Source: an uncultured Eubacteriales bacterium
Lineage (GTDB): Bacteria > Bacillota > Clostridia > Oscillospirales > QAMX01
Assembly: GCA_934546935.1 (NCBI GenBank)
Contig: CAKTEH010000002.1
Location: 1-64,000, forward strand
Direction: 5' to 3'
DNA length: 64,000 nucleotides
Shown here piece by piece: positions 43,598 through 51,525 of the stretch. Below the pieces are notes generated by a model that made no database searches, had not been told where the DNA came from, and saw nothing but the letters and a program-made list of their open reading frames with translations. Both the position numbers and the translations under genes were made by a program. Numbering within the stretch: the stretch's first letter is position 1; every line of letters begins with the position of its first letter.

Positions 43598-43616
43598 TTA
43601 GGTTATTCTAACCTAA
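43598..43616. promoter_or_regulatory. DtxR/IdeR-type iron box before feoB
   Basis: TTAGGTTATTCTAACCTAA is a perfect 19-bp palindrome matching the DtxR/IdeR consensus, 15 bases before feoB. It suggests separate iron-dependent repression of feoB in addition to the upstream promoter. Confidence 0.85.
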
Positions 43617-43631
43617 TAGGAGGAAAAGAAA

Positions 43632-45794
43632 ATGCAGTTGAAAATTGCTCTGGCCGGCAACCCCAACGCCGGCAAAACAACCCTCTTTAACGCACTGACC
43701 GGCGCCAACCAGTTTGTTGGCAACTGGCCAGGCGTAACAGTAGAAAAAAAGGAAGGTAAGCTAAAGGGGCACAGCGACGTCATTCTTACCGATCTTCCCG
43801 GTATTTACTCGCTTTCCCCGTATACGCTTGAGGAAATCGTAGCGCGCAATTATCTGCTCGATTCCGAGCCGGATGCGATCATCAACATTGTTGACGGTAC
43901 AAACCTTGAGCGCAATCTTTACCTTTCGACACAGCTTGCTGAGCTGGGGATACCAATGCTTATCGCCGTCAACATGGCGGACATCGTCAAAAAGAGCGGA
44001 GATAAAATTGATTACGCCAGACTCTCCAAAGAATTTGGATGCCCTGTTTACGAGATTTCTGCATTAAAAGGCACCAATATCAATGAAATGGCGGCCTGCG
44101 CAGTTCAGCTTGCGCAGGAAAAGAAGCCGATGCAGGCGCTGCACCGTTTCTCCGGCACAGTGGAGCATGCCATTGCGCACATCGAGGAGGCGGCTGTACA
44201 TAATCTTCCCGAACTGCGGCAGCGTTGGTATGCGATTAAGCTGTTTGAACGGGATGAAAAAGTGATTGAAAAACTTGGCCTTTCTTCAACCATCCTCTCG
44301 CACATTGAAAATGATATCGCAAGCTGTGAACGGGAGCTTGATGACGATTCCGAAAGCATCATCACCTCTCAGCGCTATGATTATATCCTCTCCATCATCG
44401 GCCACTGTATCCATAAAAACCGCCGCAGCACAATGCCGTTGTCTGACCGCATTGACCGCATCGTGACCAACCGGTGGGCGGCTCTCCCGATTTTTGCTGT
44501 TGTTATGTTCATTGTTTACTATGTCTCCGTCACAAGTGTCGGCGCTATTGTAACAGACTGGACCAACGACGTGCTTTTCGGTGAAATTATCCCCCCTGCG
44601 GTAACCGGGTGGCTGGAAGCAGTTCATTGCGCACCCTGGCTTATTTCCCTAATCGTGGACGGGATCATTGGCGGCGTCGGCGCGGTACTCGGCTTTGTGC
44701 CGCAGATGTTTGTATTGTTTTTGTTCCTTGCATTCCTGGAAGGATGCGGATATATGGCCCGTATCGCCTTTATTATGGACCGCATCTTCCGTAAATTCGG
44801 CCTTTCCGGCAAAAGCTTTATTCCCATGCTGATCGGCACAGGCTGTGGCGTTCCCGGGATTATGGCTTCCCGTACAATTGAGAACGACCGTGACCGCAAG
44901 ATGACGATCATTACCACAACCTTTATTCCCTGCGGCGCAAAGCTTCCGATTATCGCGCTGATCGCAGGTGCGCTTTTTGATAACGCATGGTGGGTCTCCC
45001 CCAGCGCGTATTTTGTAGGAGTTGCAGCTATTGTGATCTCCGGTATTATTTTGAAAAAGACCCGGCTTTTCGCCGGCGATCCCGCGCCCTTTGTGATGGA
45101 GCTGCCGGCTTACCATCTTCCCACTGTGGGCAGTGTGCTGCGCAGCATGTGGGAGCGCGGCTGGAGTTTCATTAAGAAGGCCGGTACGATTATCCTCTTG
45201 TCGGCAGTTGTCCTTTGGTTTTTACAGGCCTTCGGCTTCGAAAATGGCTCCTTTGGCATGGTGGAAGACCTCAACAATTCCATCCTCGCCGCAATTGGTA
45301 ATGCCATTGCGTTCCTGTTTGCCCCGCTCGGATGGGGAGACTGGAAAAGCGCGGTCGCAGCCATTACCGGCCTGATCGCAAAAGAAAATGTTGTTACGAC
45401 CTTCGGTGTGCTTTACGGCTTCGCAGAGGTCGCCGAGGACGGCGCAGAAATCTGGGGCCAGCTTGCCGCACAGTATAGCGCGCTTTCCGCTTATTCTTTC
45501 CTGGTTTTCAACCTGCTTTGCGCGCCCTGCTTTGCAGCGATGGGTGCAATCAAACGGGAAATGAACAGCGGGAAATGGACCTGGATTGCCATCGGCTACC
45601 AAACCTTATTTGCCTATGCTGTTTCCATGATCATCTATCAGGTTGGTTCTTTCTTCACCGGAACTTTCGGTGTCAGTACCGTCGTAGCCCTGCTTTTACT
45701 GGCTGGAATACTGTACCTGCTGTTTCGGAAAGCGCCGGAGGATCTGAGCAGCGTACCGGCAAAAAAATCTTCCGATACGAAAGTCGGCGTGTAA
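43632..45794 (+). CDS. feoB: Ferrous iron transporter FeoB
   Basis: FeoB imports Fe2+ across the cytoplasmic membrane. The N-terminal GTPase has G1 GNPNAGKTTLF, G2/G3 around GNWPGVTVEKKEG and DLPGIYSLSPYT, G4 NMAD and G5 SALKG. A helical linker follows, then the membrane core with two Gate domains (FVPQMFVLFLFLAFLEGCGYMARIAF; GTGCGVPGIMASRTI; CGAKLPIIALIAGALF; LIAKENVVTTFGVLYG). At 720 residues it is complete. AGGAGGA precedes the ATG. It follows the iron box and precedes the Cys-rich protein. Confidence 0.97.
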   Translation: MQLKIALAGNPNAGKTTLFNALTGANQFVGNWPGVTVEKKEGKLKGHSDVILTDLPGIYSLSPYTLEEIVARNYLLDSEPDAIINIVDGTNLERNLYLSTQLAELGIPMLIAVNMADIVKKSGDKIDYARLSKEFGCPVYEISALKGTNINEMAACAVQLAQEKKPMQALHRFSGTVEHAIAHIEEAAVHNLPELRQRWYAIKLFERDEKVIEKLGLSSTILSHIENDIASCERELDDDSESIITSQRYDYILSIIGHCIHKNRRSTMPLSDRIDRIVTNRWAALPIFAVVMFIVYYVSVTSVGAIVTDWTNDVLFGEIIPPAVTGWLEAVHCAPWLISLIVDGIIGGVGAVLGFVPQMFVLFLFLAFLEGCGYMARIAFIMDRIFRKFGLSGKSFIPMLIGTGCGVPGIMASRTIENDRDRKMTIITTTFIPCGAKLPIIALIAGALFDNAWWVSPSAYFVGVAAIVISGIILKKTRLFAGDPAPFVMELPAYHLPTVGSVLRSMWERGWSFIKKAGTIILLSAVVLWFLQAFGFENGSFGMVEDLNNSILAAIGNAIAFLFAPLGWGDWKSAVAAITGLIAKENVVTTFGVLYGFAEVAEDGAEIWGQLAAQYSALSAYSFLVFNLLCAPCFAAMGAIKREMNSGKWTWIAIGYQTLFAYAVSMIIYQVGSFFTGTFGVSTVVALLLLAGILYLLFRKAPEDLSSVPAKKSSDTKVGV

Positions 45795-45830
45795 CACGCT
45801 GGCAGGCAAAAACCCAAAGGAGGGCAGACA

Positions 45831-46016
45831 ATGCTTGCAACCATTTTAATTTCTCTCGCCCTGGCGGCAATTCTTATACTGATTCTTGCCCGTATAGTAA
45901 AAGCGAAAAAGAAAGGAAAGCCTTCCTGCTCCTGCGATTGCAGTTGCTGCGGTGGGATCTGCCATGAGCTGACCGAACAGCTGCAGGCAGAGCAGGCAGC
46001 GCATAAAACCCGCTGA
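45831..46016 (+). CDS. FeoB-associated Cys-rich membrane protein
   Basis: This 61-residue protein has one transmembrane helix (about 4-22), a basic KAKKKGK patch and a SCSCDCSCCGGIC cluster, as in the FeoB-associated Cys-rich family. The cysteines may bind iron leaving FeoB or act in its control; the function is not settled. It lies 36 bases after feoB with an AAAGGAGG site and is followed by a strong terminator. Confidence 0.88.
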   Translation: MLATILISLALAAILILILARIVKAKKKGKPSCSCDCSCCGGICHELTEQLQAEQAAHKTR

Positions 46017-46038
46017 ATTCCATTTCCTCCAGAAATAG

Positions 46039-46365
46039 TCAGAAAAACCCCAGTCCCGCAGACAAATACGGGACTGGGGTTTTTCGTCTAAAAAATATTT
46101 CTTGACCCTGTAGCATTAGGCGGCCGGTTACCGATTCCATATTCTGTCCATCTGCCAGACGTGCAAGCGCGGCCACGATATTCCGGAAGAATGTACAAAT
46201 CCCCAAGACAAATCCCTGCACAGCCCAGAAAGACAGAAAGTTGTGAAAATAAAGGTCAGATCCAATTTCGCGGCCGTCGGGCCGGAGGAACAACACTTCG
46301 GCTGTTTTCTTTTCAAACAGCCATTGCCGCAAAAATGCCTCATCGGCAATCACTTCGGCCTCCAT
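46039..46365 (-). CDS. Hypothetical protein, doubtful
   Basis: A 108-codon frame begins at ATG 46365 (longer start 46389) with a weak site. The first 90 residues look like protein (RQWLFEKKTAEVLFLRPDGREIG; a hydrophobic FHNFLSFWAVQGFVLGICTFF). The last 15 codons run through the feo terminator and are probably not native, which suggests that the true 3' end was lost or that the frame is spurious. No family is recognised. It lies 114 bases downstream of tetR. Confidence 0.3.
   Translation of the reverse strand: MEAEVIADEAFLRQWLFEKKTAEVLFLRPDGREIGSDLYFHNFLSFWAVQGFVLGICTFFRNIVAALARLADGQNMESVTGRLMLQGQEIFFRRKTPVPYLSAGLGFF
46043..46084. terminator. feo operon terminator
   Basis: A 16-bp perfect stem (46043-46058 with 46069-46084) has an A-run on the left arm and T-run on the right, so it can work in both directions. 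Confidence 0.88.
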
Positions 46366-46478
46366 TTTTCTTTTATCTCGCCAGTGCACGAATAAAGGTC
46401 AGAATCTATGCTTCCTCGCCAGGCTGTGCCAAACAAATTCCGATCTTTTCTTCCACGCTTCTATCGTCCTTTTAAAGT

Positions 46479-47015
46479 TCACCCGTTTTTACCCGTAAGC
46501 AGCTGCGGCTTTGCAGCAAACTGGCTAAAAAGGAGCCGGCCGATTTCCTCCGGTGTCTGTCTCATTCCCGTTTTGATCCATGCATCCGTCAGTCCGAATA
46601 ATCCGTAGGTAACATAGGCCATTTCAAATAGATCCAGCCCGATCCCCTCTTTCTTCGGCCCGATCTGCGCGGAAAAACAGCGGAGCACAATATGGGAAAG
46701 CCCATTTTTATACAAAAGTTCAAACAGGTCGCGCACTGAAAGAATCAGGCGCAGAAAACCCACAAGCAACAGATACCGGTCTGTACGGATTCGTACATCC
46801 AGCTGCCGGTACCAAGCTTCAATCGTCCGGTTCAGCTTATAATACAGGATATCTTCTTTGGAATTGAAGTTGCGGTAATAGGTCACGCGGCCCACATCCG
46901 CAACGTCGGTAATCTCCTGAATGCTGATTTGCTCAAGCGGCCGTTCCCGCAAAAGCCGCACAAGCGCATTCGCGATACATTCCTTTATTGAATCGCCAGT
47001 ATCTTTTCTTTTCAT
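46479..47015 (-). CDS. TetR-family transcription regulator
   Basis: The N-terminal helix-turn-helix is clear (IKECIANALVRLL; ISIQEITDVADVGRVTYYRNFNSKEDIL), followed by a helical ligand/dimer domain with a YxL and FELLYKNGLSHI pattern common in Firmicute TetR_C proteins. At 178 residues it is short but usual. The start at 47015 follows GAGG and lies beside an inverted repeat (47020-47037). It is divergent from a lipid gene cluster that it probably controls. Confidence 0.88.
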   Translation of the reverse strand: MKRKDTGDSIKECIANALVRLLRERPLEQISIQEITDVADVGRVTYYRNFNSKEDILYYKLNRTIEAWYRQLDVRIRTDRYLLLVGFLRLILSVRDLFELLYKNGLSHIVLRCFSAQIGPKKEGIGLDLFEMAYVTYGLFGLTDAWIKTGMRQTPEEIGRLLFSQFAAKPQLLTGKNG

Positions 47016-47019
47016 GTAT

Positions 47020-47056
47020 ACAAACCTCACAGTTTGTTTTTGGATCTTTGCGCAAA
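47020..47056. promoter_or_regulatory. Probable TetR operator palindromes
   Basis: ACAAAC-CTCACA-GTTTGT (47020-47037) overlaps the tetR ribosome binding site, and TTTGCGCAAA (47047-47056) is a perfect palindrome just before the plus-strand promoter. Confidence 0.5.
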
Positions 47057-47059
47057 CTA

Positions 47060-47088
47060 TTGACCTTTGTGTTATAATATGTTACATT
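47060..47088 (+). promoter_or_regulatory. Promoter of the lipid operon
   Basis: TTGACC (47060-47065) and TACATT (47083-47088) are 17 bases apart, facing the PlsY-like gene. Confidence 0.5.
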
Positions 47089-47200
47089 TGTATCATAGAA
47101 ATGCACAGCAACCCTTTCTCTGCTTATAGGTTACGGCAAGTTTTCCGCTTTGTCAAGCCAAAAAGCGTGTTTTACAACAGTAAAGAGGAGGCGAAAGGCT

Positions 47201-47815
47201 ATGAAATGGGTCTGGCTCTTTATGATCGGCAGTTATCTGTCCGGCAGCGTCCTCTATGCCCGGGTTTTCAGCGCGCTTTTCCGCTGCGGCGATGTCGCGG
47301 CGGCCAGCCCGGACGGGAATCCCGGTACGGCGAATGCATTTACATATGGCGGTTTTGCCTGCGGCGCCCTGACATTATTGTTTGACCTTGCAAAAGGATT
47401 TGTGCCGGTATTCCTTTTCCAGACGCTGAATCCTGCGCCGCAATATCCAATTGCGCTGGCATTTGTACTCTCCGCACCGGTTTTGGGGCACGCTTTTCCG
47501 ATTTTTTTCCGCTTCCATGGAGGAAAAGCGATTGCCGTCTCTTTCGGCTGCCTGCTTGGGCTGTATCCAAGGCTTTCGGCATTTCTTGTCTTGGCCTGTG
47601 TCTTTCTGTTTTTCTCTTTGATTCTTCGGATTTCGCCGAATTATTATCGCACATTCCTAAGCTATTTGGTTTCCAGCGTAGTTTTGCTGTTTTTGATCCC
47701 GGATTCGGCGGTAGTACTGGGATTTATCATAATCTCGGCCGTCGTAATCCTAAAACTTGCACTCAGCGCAGAAGAAAGGGAAAAATGTAAGGTAACACTA
47801 TTATGGATGCATTGA
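47201..47815 (+). CDS. PlsY-like glycerol-3-phosphate acyltransferase family membrane protein
   Basis: The 204-residue protein has five hydrophobic segments and follows the PlsY plan: GSYLSGSVLYARVFSALF at the start, a loop GNPGTANAF at the position of the canonical GSGNxGATN acyl-phosphate/G3P loop, DLAKGFVPVFLF for the DxxKG motif, and GHAFPIFFRFHGGKAIAVSFG for GHxFPxFxxFxGGKGVAT. Key loops are altered (GAT to GTA; GGKG to GGKA). It is thus a divergent paralogue; catalytic activity is uncertain. Ribosome binding site GAGGAGG. It is coupled to a glycolipid synthase gene by a 13-base overlap. Confidence 0.75.
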   Translation: MKWVWLFMIGSYLSGSVLYARVFSALFRCGDVAAASPDGNPGTANAFTYGGFACGALTLLFDLAKGFVPVFLFQTLNPAPQYPIALAFVLSAPVLGHAFPIFFRFHGGKAIAVSFGCLLGLYPRLSAFLVLACVFLFFSLILRISPNYYRTFLSYLVSSVVLLFLIPDSAVVLGFIIISAVVILKLALSAEEREKCKVTLLWMH

Positions 47816-48969
47816 TTTTATCCTGCGGCACCGGCGGAGGGCATAACAGCGCAGGCGCTGCTGTCGCCGAAGAGCTTATACGCCGCAGCTTCACTGTGGA
47901 AACGCTTGACCCCTACAGCCTTGCAGGCGATGGCGTCACCCATAAAGTCGGAAATGCTTATATCAAGCTGGTACAAAAATCGCCGCGTACCTTTGGCCTT
48001 CTTTATGGCGCTGCGCAGGGCGTCCGCAACATTCCTTTCCATTCCCCGGTTTACTGGGCCAACGCATTAATCGCTGAACGTATGGCAGCCTACCTTTCCC
48101 ATCGGCATTTTGATGTTGCCGTTATGCCGCACCTGTTTCCGGCAGAGATCTTTACCTATATGAAAGAGCACGGTTACAACGTGCCCAAATCCGTATTTAT
48201 CGCTACCGATTACACCTGTATTCCTTTCACCGAAGAAACCTGCTGCGATTATTATATCACGCCTTCTCCGCTGCTTTCCGAGGATTTCATACGGCGCGGC
48301 ATCCCTGCGGACAAGCTGCGTCCCTTTGGCATCCCTGTGCGTTCGCAATTCCACAATCCCGGAACAAAAGCACAAGCGCGTAAACGTCTTGGACTCGATG
48401 CCACGCAACCGTATATCCTGCTTTCCGGCGGAAGCATTGGAGCCGGAAAATTGGAAGGCGCTATTGCTTGCCTTCTCCAGTCTGCACAGTTTCAGATAAT
48501 TGCGATTTGCGGCAACAATGACGCGTTGTATGCGCGGCTTTCACGGCAATATGCCGGCTGTAAGAAGCTGCAGCTTATAAAGAGCACGCCGGATATAGCC
48601 GATTATATGCGCGCCTGCGATCTCTATATTTCCAAACCCGGCGGCCTTTCCTCGACAGAAGCTGCCGTTATGGGCATCCCTTTAGCACACTACTCCCCGA
48701 TTCCCGGCTGCGAGAGCTTCAACATGCAGTTTTTCACCGAACATGGCATGGCACTGCGGGCGGATAAAGACAACCTATATGAGACAACGCAGAAACTGAT
48801 GGACCCGGAAAACGCGCAGGCTATGATCCGGAACCAAAAGGAATACATAAATGCCGGCGCAGCAACCGAAATCGGCAATTTTATTGAAAGCCTTTGCCGC
48901 AGCCAGCGGCAGGAAGATGCACAGCCGTTTTTCCATATGCGCAATGATGCGCAGATGGCTTTAAGCTGA
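47803..48969 (+). CDS. MGDG-synthase-like (UgtP-type) glycosyltransferase
   Basis: Family 28-type glycosyltransferases of this group add glucose or galactose from UDP-sugar to diacylglycerol, giving membrane glycolipids and lipoteichoic acid anchors. The N-terminal loop SCGTGGGHNSAGAAVAEEL and MGDG-type FHSPVYWANA segment, PHLFPAEI, the central YILLSGGSIGAGKLE and the C-terminal donor loop YISKPGGLSSTEAAVMGIPL are all present. Length 388 is normal. It overlaps the PlsY-like gene and precedes a phospholipase D-like gene. It acts at the cytoplasmic face of the membrane. Confidence 0.9.
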   Translation: MDALILSCGTGGGHNSAGAAVAEELIRRSFTVETLDPYSLAGDGVTHKVGNAYIKLVQKSPRTFGLLYGAAQGVRNIPFHSPVYWANALIAERMAAYLSHRHFDVAVMPHLFPAEIFTYMKEHGYNVPKSVFIATDYTCIPFTEETCCDYYITPSPLLSEDFIRRGIPADKLRPFGIPVRSQFHNPGTKAQARKRLGLDATQPYILLSGGSIGAGKLEGAIACLLQSAQFQIIAICGNNDALYARLSRQYAGCKKLQLIKSTPDIADYMRACDLYISKPGGLSSTEAAVMGIPLAHYSPIPGCESFNMQFFTEHGMALRADKDNLYETTQKLMDPENAQAMIRNQKEYINAGAATEIGNFIESLCRSQRQEDAQPFFHMRNDAQMALS

Positions 48970-48978
48970 GACCTGGCT

Positions 48979-50403
48979 ATGAAACCCGTACAAAAAAATA
49001 AAGAGGTCAAGCGTCACACCCTGCGCTTGGCGCTGGCTCTACCAGTATTGATCCTGATTTATCTGATCACTGGAGCCACCCTGCCTTTTTTGAAATGGCC
49101 AGCCCCCGGCGCAGCCTGCATGCAAATCCATCCCGCAGACTTCTATTCAGATCTACCGTGTGCCGAGCGGGCAGCAATCATTTCCGATAACGACGAAGCG
49201 CTCCTGCGCCGTCTCCAGCTGATTTCACAAGCACGCGAACGGATTATCCTGTCCTCTTATTTATCAGCACTTTATGACGCCGCAGAACGCGGCGTCCAGG
49301 TTCAAATCATCGTCGATGGCCTGAATGCCGTCACAAAAGTTCAGTATAATCCATACTTTCAGGCTCTAAGCGCTCACAAAAACGGAGAAATTCGCATCTA
49401 TAATTCCTTTAAGCCCTGGTTCCCCTGGCGGATTATGGGACGTATGCACGATAAATATCTTATTGCTGATAATTTTGCCTATCTGCTTGGCGGACGCAAT
49501 ACGCATGATGCTTTCTTAAAAAATGACAGTGCCACAATGTGCCATGACTGGGATATGCTGGTTTATACCGGCCAGGCGGAACAGTCCACCTCACTTGATG
49601 CGCTGCATACTTATTTCTCTGAAATTTGGGAATTTGAAGACACAAAGCCGCTTTCCCCGGACGATTCGCTTGGCAAACGTGCGTCTGTGCAGCGTGCGGC
49701 AGAGGCGCTTCGGGCACGCTTTGCGGATTTATGCCAGGAACATCCGGAATACTTGGAAACGCCGGATTACCAGGTGCTTACCGTCCCGGTCAGCCAGGTC
49801 ACGCTCCTGCATAATCCGACCGGACTATATGCCAAGGAACCTGTCGTGTTTTACGCGCTGACAGAATTAATGCTCGATGCCAAAGAAGAAGTTTTTATCC
49901 ATACGCCTTACATTACCTGCAATACATGGATGCTAAATCGCCTTGCACAGGTCTGCGCAAAGGTGGGACAGGTAAACCTGATGACCAATTCCGTCGCTAA
50001 CAACGCAAACCCGCTGGGATCAATGGACTATTATGGCAACCGTAAAAACATCCTTGCAACCGGCCTTACTGTTTTGGAGTATGACGCAGGTACTTCCTAT
50101 CATGGAAAATGCCTTTCCATCGATGGGCGTCTCTCTGCCATTGGATCGTTCAACATGGACATGCGCAGCACTTATATTGATACCGAACTGATGCTAATCG
50201 TTGACAGTGCCGAGCTCAATGATATCCTTCGGGAAAAAATGGAGCAGTATGAAGCACGAAGCCTGACGCTGCGGCAGTCCCTTTCCGGGGATATTGAAGC
50301 ACTTGCACCTGCCGGGATCGAGGCACAGTCCATCACCGTCGGAAGGCGCATTGCAGAATTTTTTCTCCGCCCGGTTTTAAAGCTGATCCGTTTTCTGATT
50401 TAA
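48979..50403 (+). CDS. Phospholipase D superfamily protein, cardiolipin synthase-like
   Basis: One N-terminal transmembrane helix (about 17-35) is followed by two PLD domains with HxKx4D motifs: MHDKYLIADNFAYLLGGRN and YHGKCLSIDGRLSAIGSFNMD. In between is SSYLSALYDAAERGVQVQII, the usual strand-helix of the fold. At 474 residues it is the size of cardiolipin synthase, but only one anchor is present. With a PlsY-like and a glycolipid synthase gene it suggests a membrane lipid remodelling operon. ATG 48979 is 9 bases after the glycosyltransferase stop; the site is weak (AGACCTGG). Confidence 0.82.
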   Translation: MKPVQKNKEVKRHTLRLALALPVLILIYLITGATLPFLKWPAPGAACMQIHPADFYSDLPCAERAAIISDNDEALLRRLQLISQARERIILSSYLSALYDAAERGVQVQIIVDGLNAVTKVQYNPYFQALSAHKNGEIRIYNSFKPWFPWRIMGRMHDKYLIADNFAYLLGGRNTHDAFLKNDSATMCHDWDMLVYTGQAEQSTSLDALHTYFSEIWEFEDTKPLSPDDSLGKRASVQRAAEALRARFADLCQEHPEYLETPDYQVLTVPVSQVTLLHNPTGLYAKEPVVFYALTELMLDAKEEVFIHTPYITCNTWMLNRLAQVCAKVGQVNLMTNSVANNANPLGSMDYYGNRKNILATGLTVLEYDAGTSYHGKCLSIDGRLSAIGSFNMDMRSTYIDTELMLIVDSAELNDILREKMEQYEARSLTLRQSLSGDIEALAPAGIEAQSITVGRRIAEFFLRPVLKLIRFLI

Positions 50404-50492
50404 TCCCCTGGTGCCCATCGGCTTGACATCCAGTTTTGGATGTGCTATAACAGGATCAGAAGCTATACTGTACAGTAAAGGAGAATCCATAT

Positions 50493-50696
50493 ATGGACAT
50501 GAAGCCAAATACCTTGATTTGCAACTGCAAAAAGGTATCGTACAGCGATGTGGAAAATGCATTGGGAAAAATTGAAAGATTTGATGATGTTTTAAAAGAA
50601 TTTGAAGAAGTGCAAAAGCTTACCCATTGTTCCACCGGCTGTGGGAAATGCCATGATAAGATTATTGCAGTAATTTCTGAATTGATGATGAGTTGA
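50493..50696 (+). CDS. BFD-like [2Fe-2S]-binding domain protein
   Basis: The 67-residue protein has the Cys-x-Cys ... Cys-x2-Cys layout of bacterioferritin-associated ferredoxin-like domains (LICNCKKVSYSDV ... HCSTGCGKCHDKI). Such proteins bind a [2Fe-2S] cluster and transfer electrons, for instance to iron stores or NAD(P)H-dependent reductases. AAAGGAG is 9 bases before the ATG; a TACAGT promoter-like element precedes it. It is monocistronic with a strong hairpin at 50701-50735. Confidence 0.88.
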   Translation: MDMKPNTLICNCKKVSYSDVENALGKIERFDDVLKEFEEVQKLTHCSTGCGKCHDKIIAVISELMMS

Positions 50697-50700
50697 GAGA

Positions 50701-50735
50701 GAAGCCGTCCGGCATATGTAATGCCGGACGGCTTC
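50701..50735 (+). terminator. Terminator of the BFD-like gene
   Basis: A 15-bp perfect stem (50701-50715 with 50721-50735) with 5-base loop lies 5 bases after the stop, followed by TCCTGTTCTT. Confidence 0.85.
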
Positions 50736-50804
50736 TCCTGTTCTTAGCAGAAAATGATATACTTTCTCATCTTAAACGTCAGCACCATCGCAAGTCTAAA
50801 AGGC

Positions 50805-50957
50805 TCAAAATCCCTGCTTCTCTTTTTTCAGCTCTTCATCCATAATCGGCTTCCACTCCCGAAATGCAAGAATCAAAGAAATAAAGAAGCAAATTGGTGA
50901 CATAATAATACAATTTTTAAATTCCCGGCGCGCTTTTTCATACCGTTCGCTGTGCAT
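50805..50957 (-). CDS. Small single-helix membrane protein, 50 residues
   Basis: An ATG at 50957 preceded by AGGGAGGAAA opens a 50-codon frame ending TGA at 50805. The product is amphipathic and basic at the N-terminus (MHSERYEKARREFKN), has one hydrophobic helix (IIMSPICFFISLILAF) and a charged tail (MDEELKKEKQGF). TATAAT lies about 40 bases upstream on the same strand within an inverted repeat GGTTATCATTATAAC. Family not recognised. Confidence 0.65.
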   Translation of the reverse strand: MHSERYEKARREFKNCIIMSPICFFISLILAFREWKPIMDEELKKEKQGF

Positions 50958-51084
50958 TTATAATTTTCCTCCCTGCGGCTAACTGGTTATCATTATAACG
51001 CAGTAGAGTGTAAATTGTCTGTTAAAGAAAGCCCATTTTTCGCTAATTTCCAGACAATCCAGTCCAATTTCACGGGTAAAGCAA

Positions 51085-51124
51085 AACCCCTTCCCGGCAG
51101 GGTAGTTCCTGTCGGGAAGGGGTT
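51085..51124 (-). terminator. Terminator of the opp-DUF3899 operon
   Basis: A 17-bp stem (51085-51101 with 51108-51124, one mismatch-type G-T) is 12 bases past the DUF3899 stop; TTTTGC follows on the minus strand. Confidence 0.82.
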
Positions 51125-51135
51125 CTTATATTTTG

Positions 51136-51525
51136 CTAAAGATACATATAGACAAGCAGCATTACAAGCGAAAGGACGAGATACACTACACCGGCCAGCA
51201 ACATCCCCGCCGGGGATTTTCGCTGTCCGCGCTTGCGCGCCTTATATTCGGCATAACTTTCCTTTTCCTTCTGTTGCGGCAGCTGCCACGGCAGGCGGAT
51301 CCCGAAAAGGGATTTGACGCTGAAGCCGAAGATATCAAACAGGCCTTCATTCCTTGCAAACATCAACCCGCCGCTTCCGGCGATCAATACACCGGAAACA
51401 AAAAAGCTGTCACACAAACGCTGCGCAATACCCGTATCCTGCCCGCTCGCAAGCAGATATACTGCAAGGCTGGCGACAGCCCCGGCCGATAGGGAAATCA
51501 AAAACGCCTTTGCCGTATCCTTCAT
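51136..51525 (-). CDS. DUF3899 family membrane protein
   Basis: The 129-residue protein has three hydrophobic segments (about 8-25, 38-55 and 105-126), with SGVLIAGSGGLMFARNEGLFDIFGFSVKSLF between the second and third, the conserved part of DUF3899. A cytoplasmic charged stretch (QQKEKESYAEYKARKRGQR) precedes the last helix. It overlaps the oppF stop (ATGA). This family is often found downstream of oligopeptide ABC genes in Clostridia; its role is not known. Confidence 0.75.
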   Translation of the reverse strand: MKDTAKAFLISLSAGAVASLAVYLLASGQDTGIAQRLCDSFFVSGVLIAGSGGLMFARNEGLFDIFGFSVKSLFGIRLPWQLPQQKEKESYAEYKARKRGQRKSPAGMLLAGVVYLVLSLVMLLVYMYL

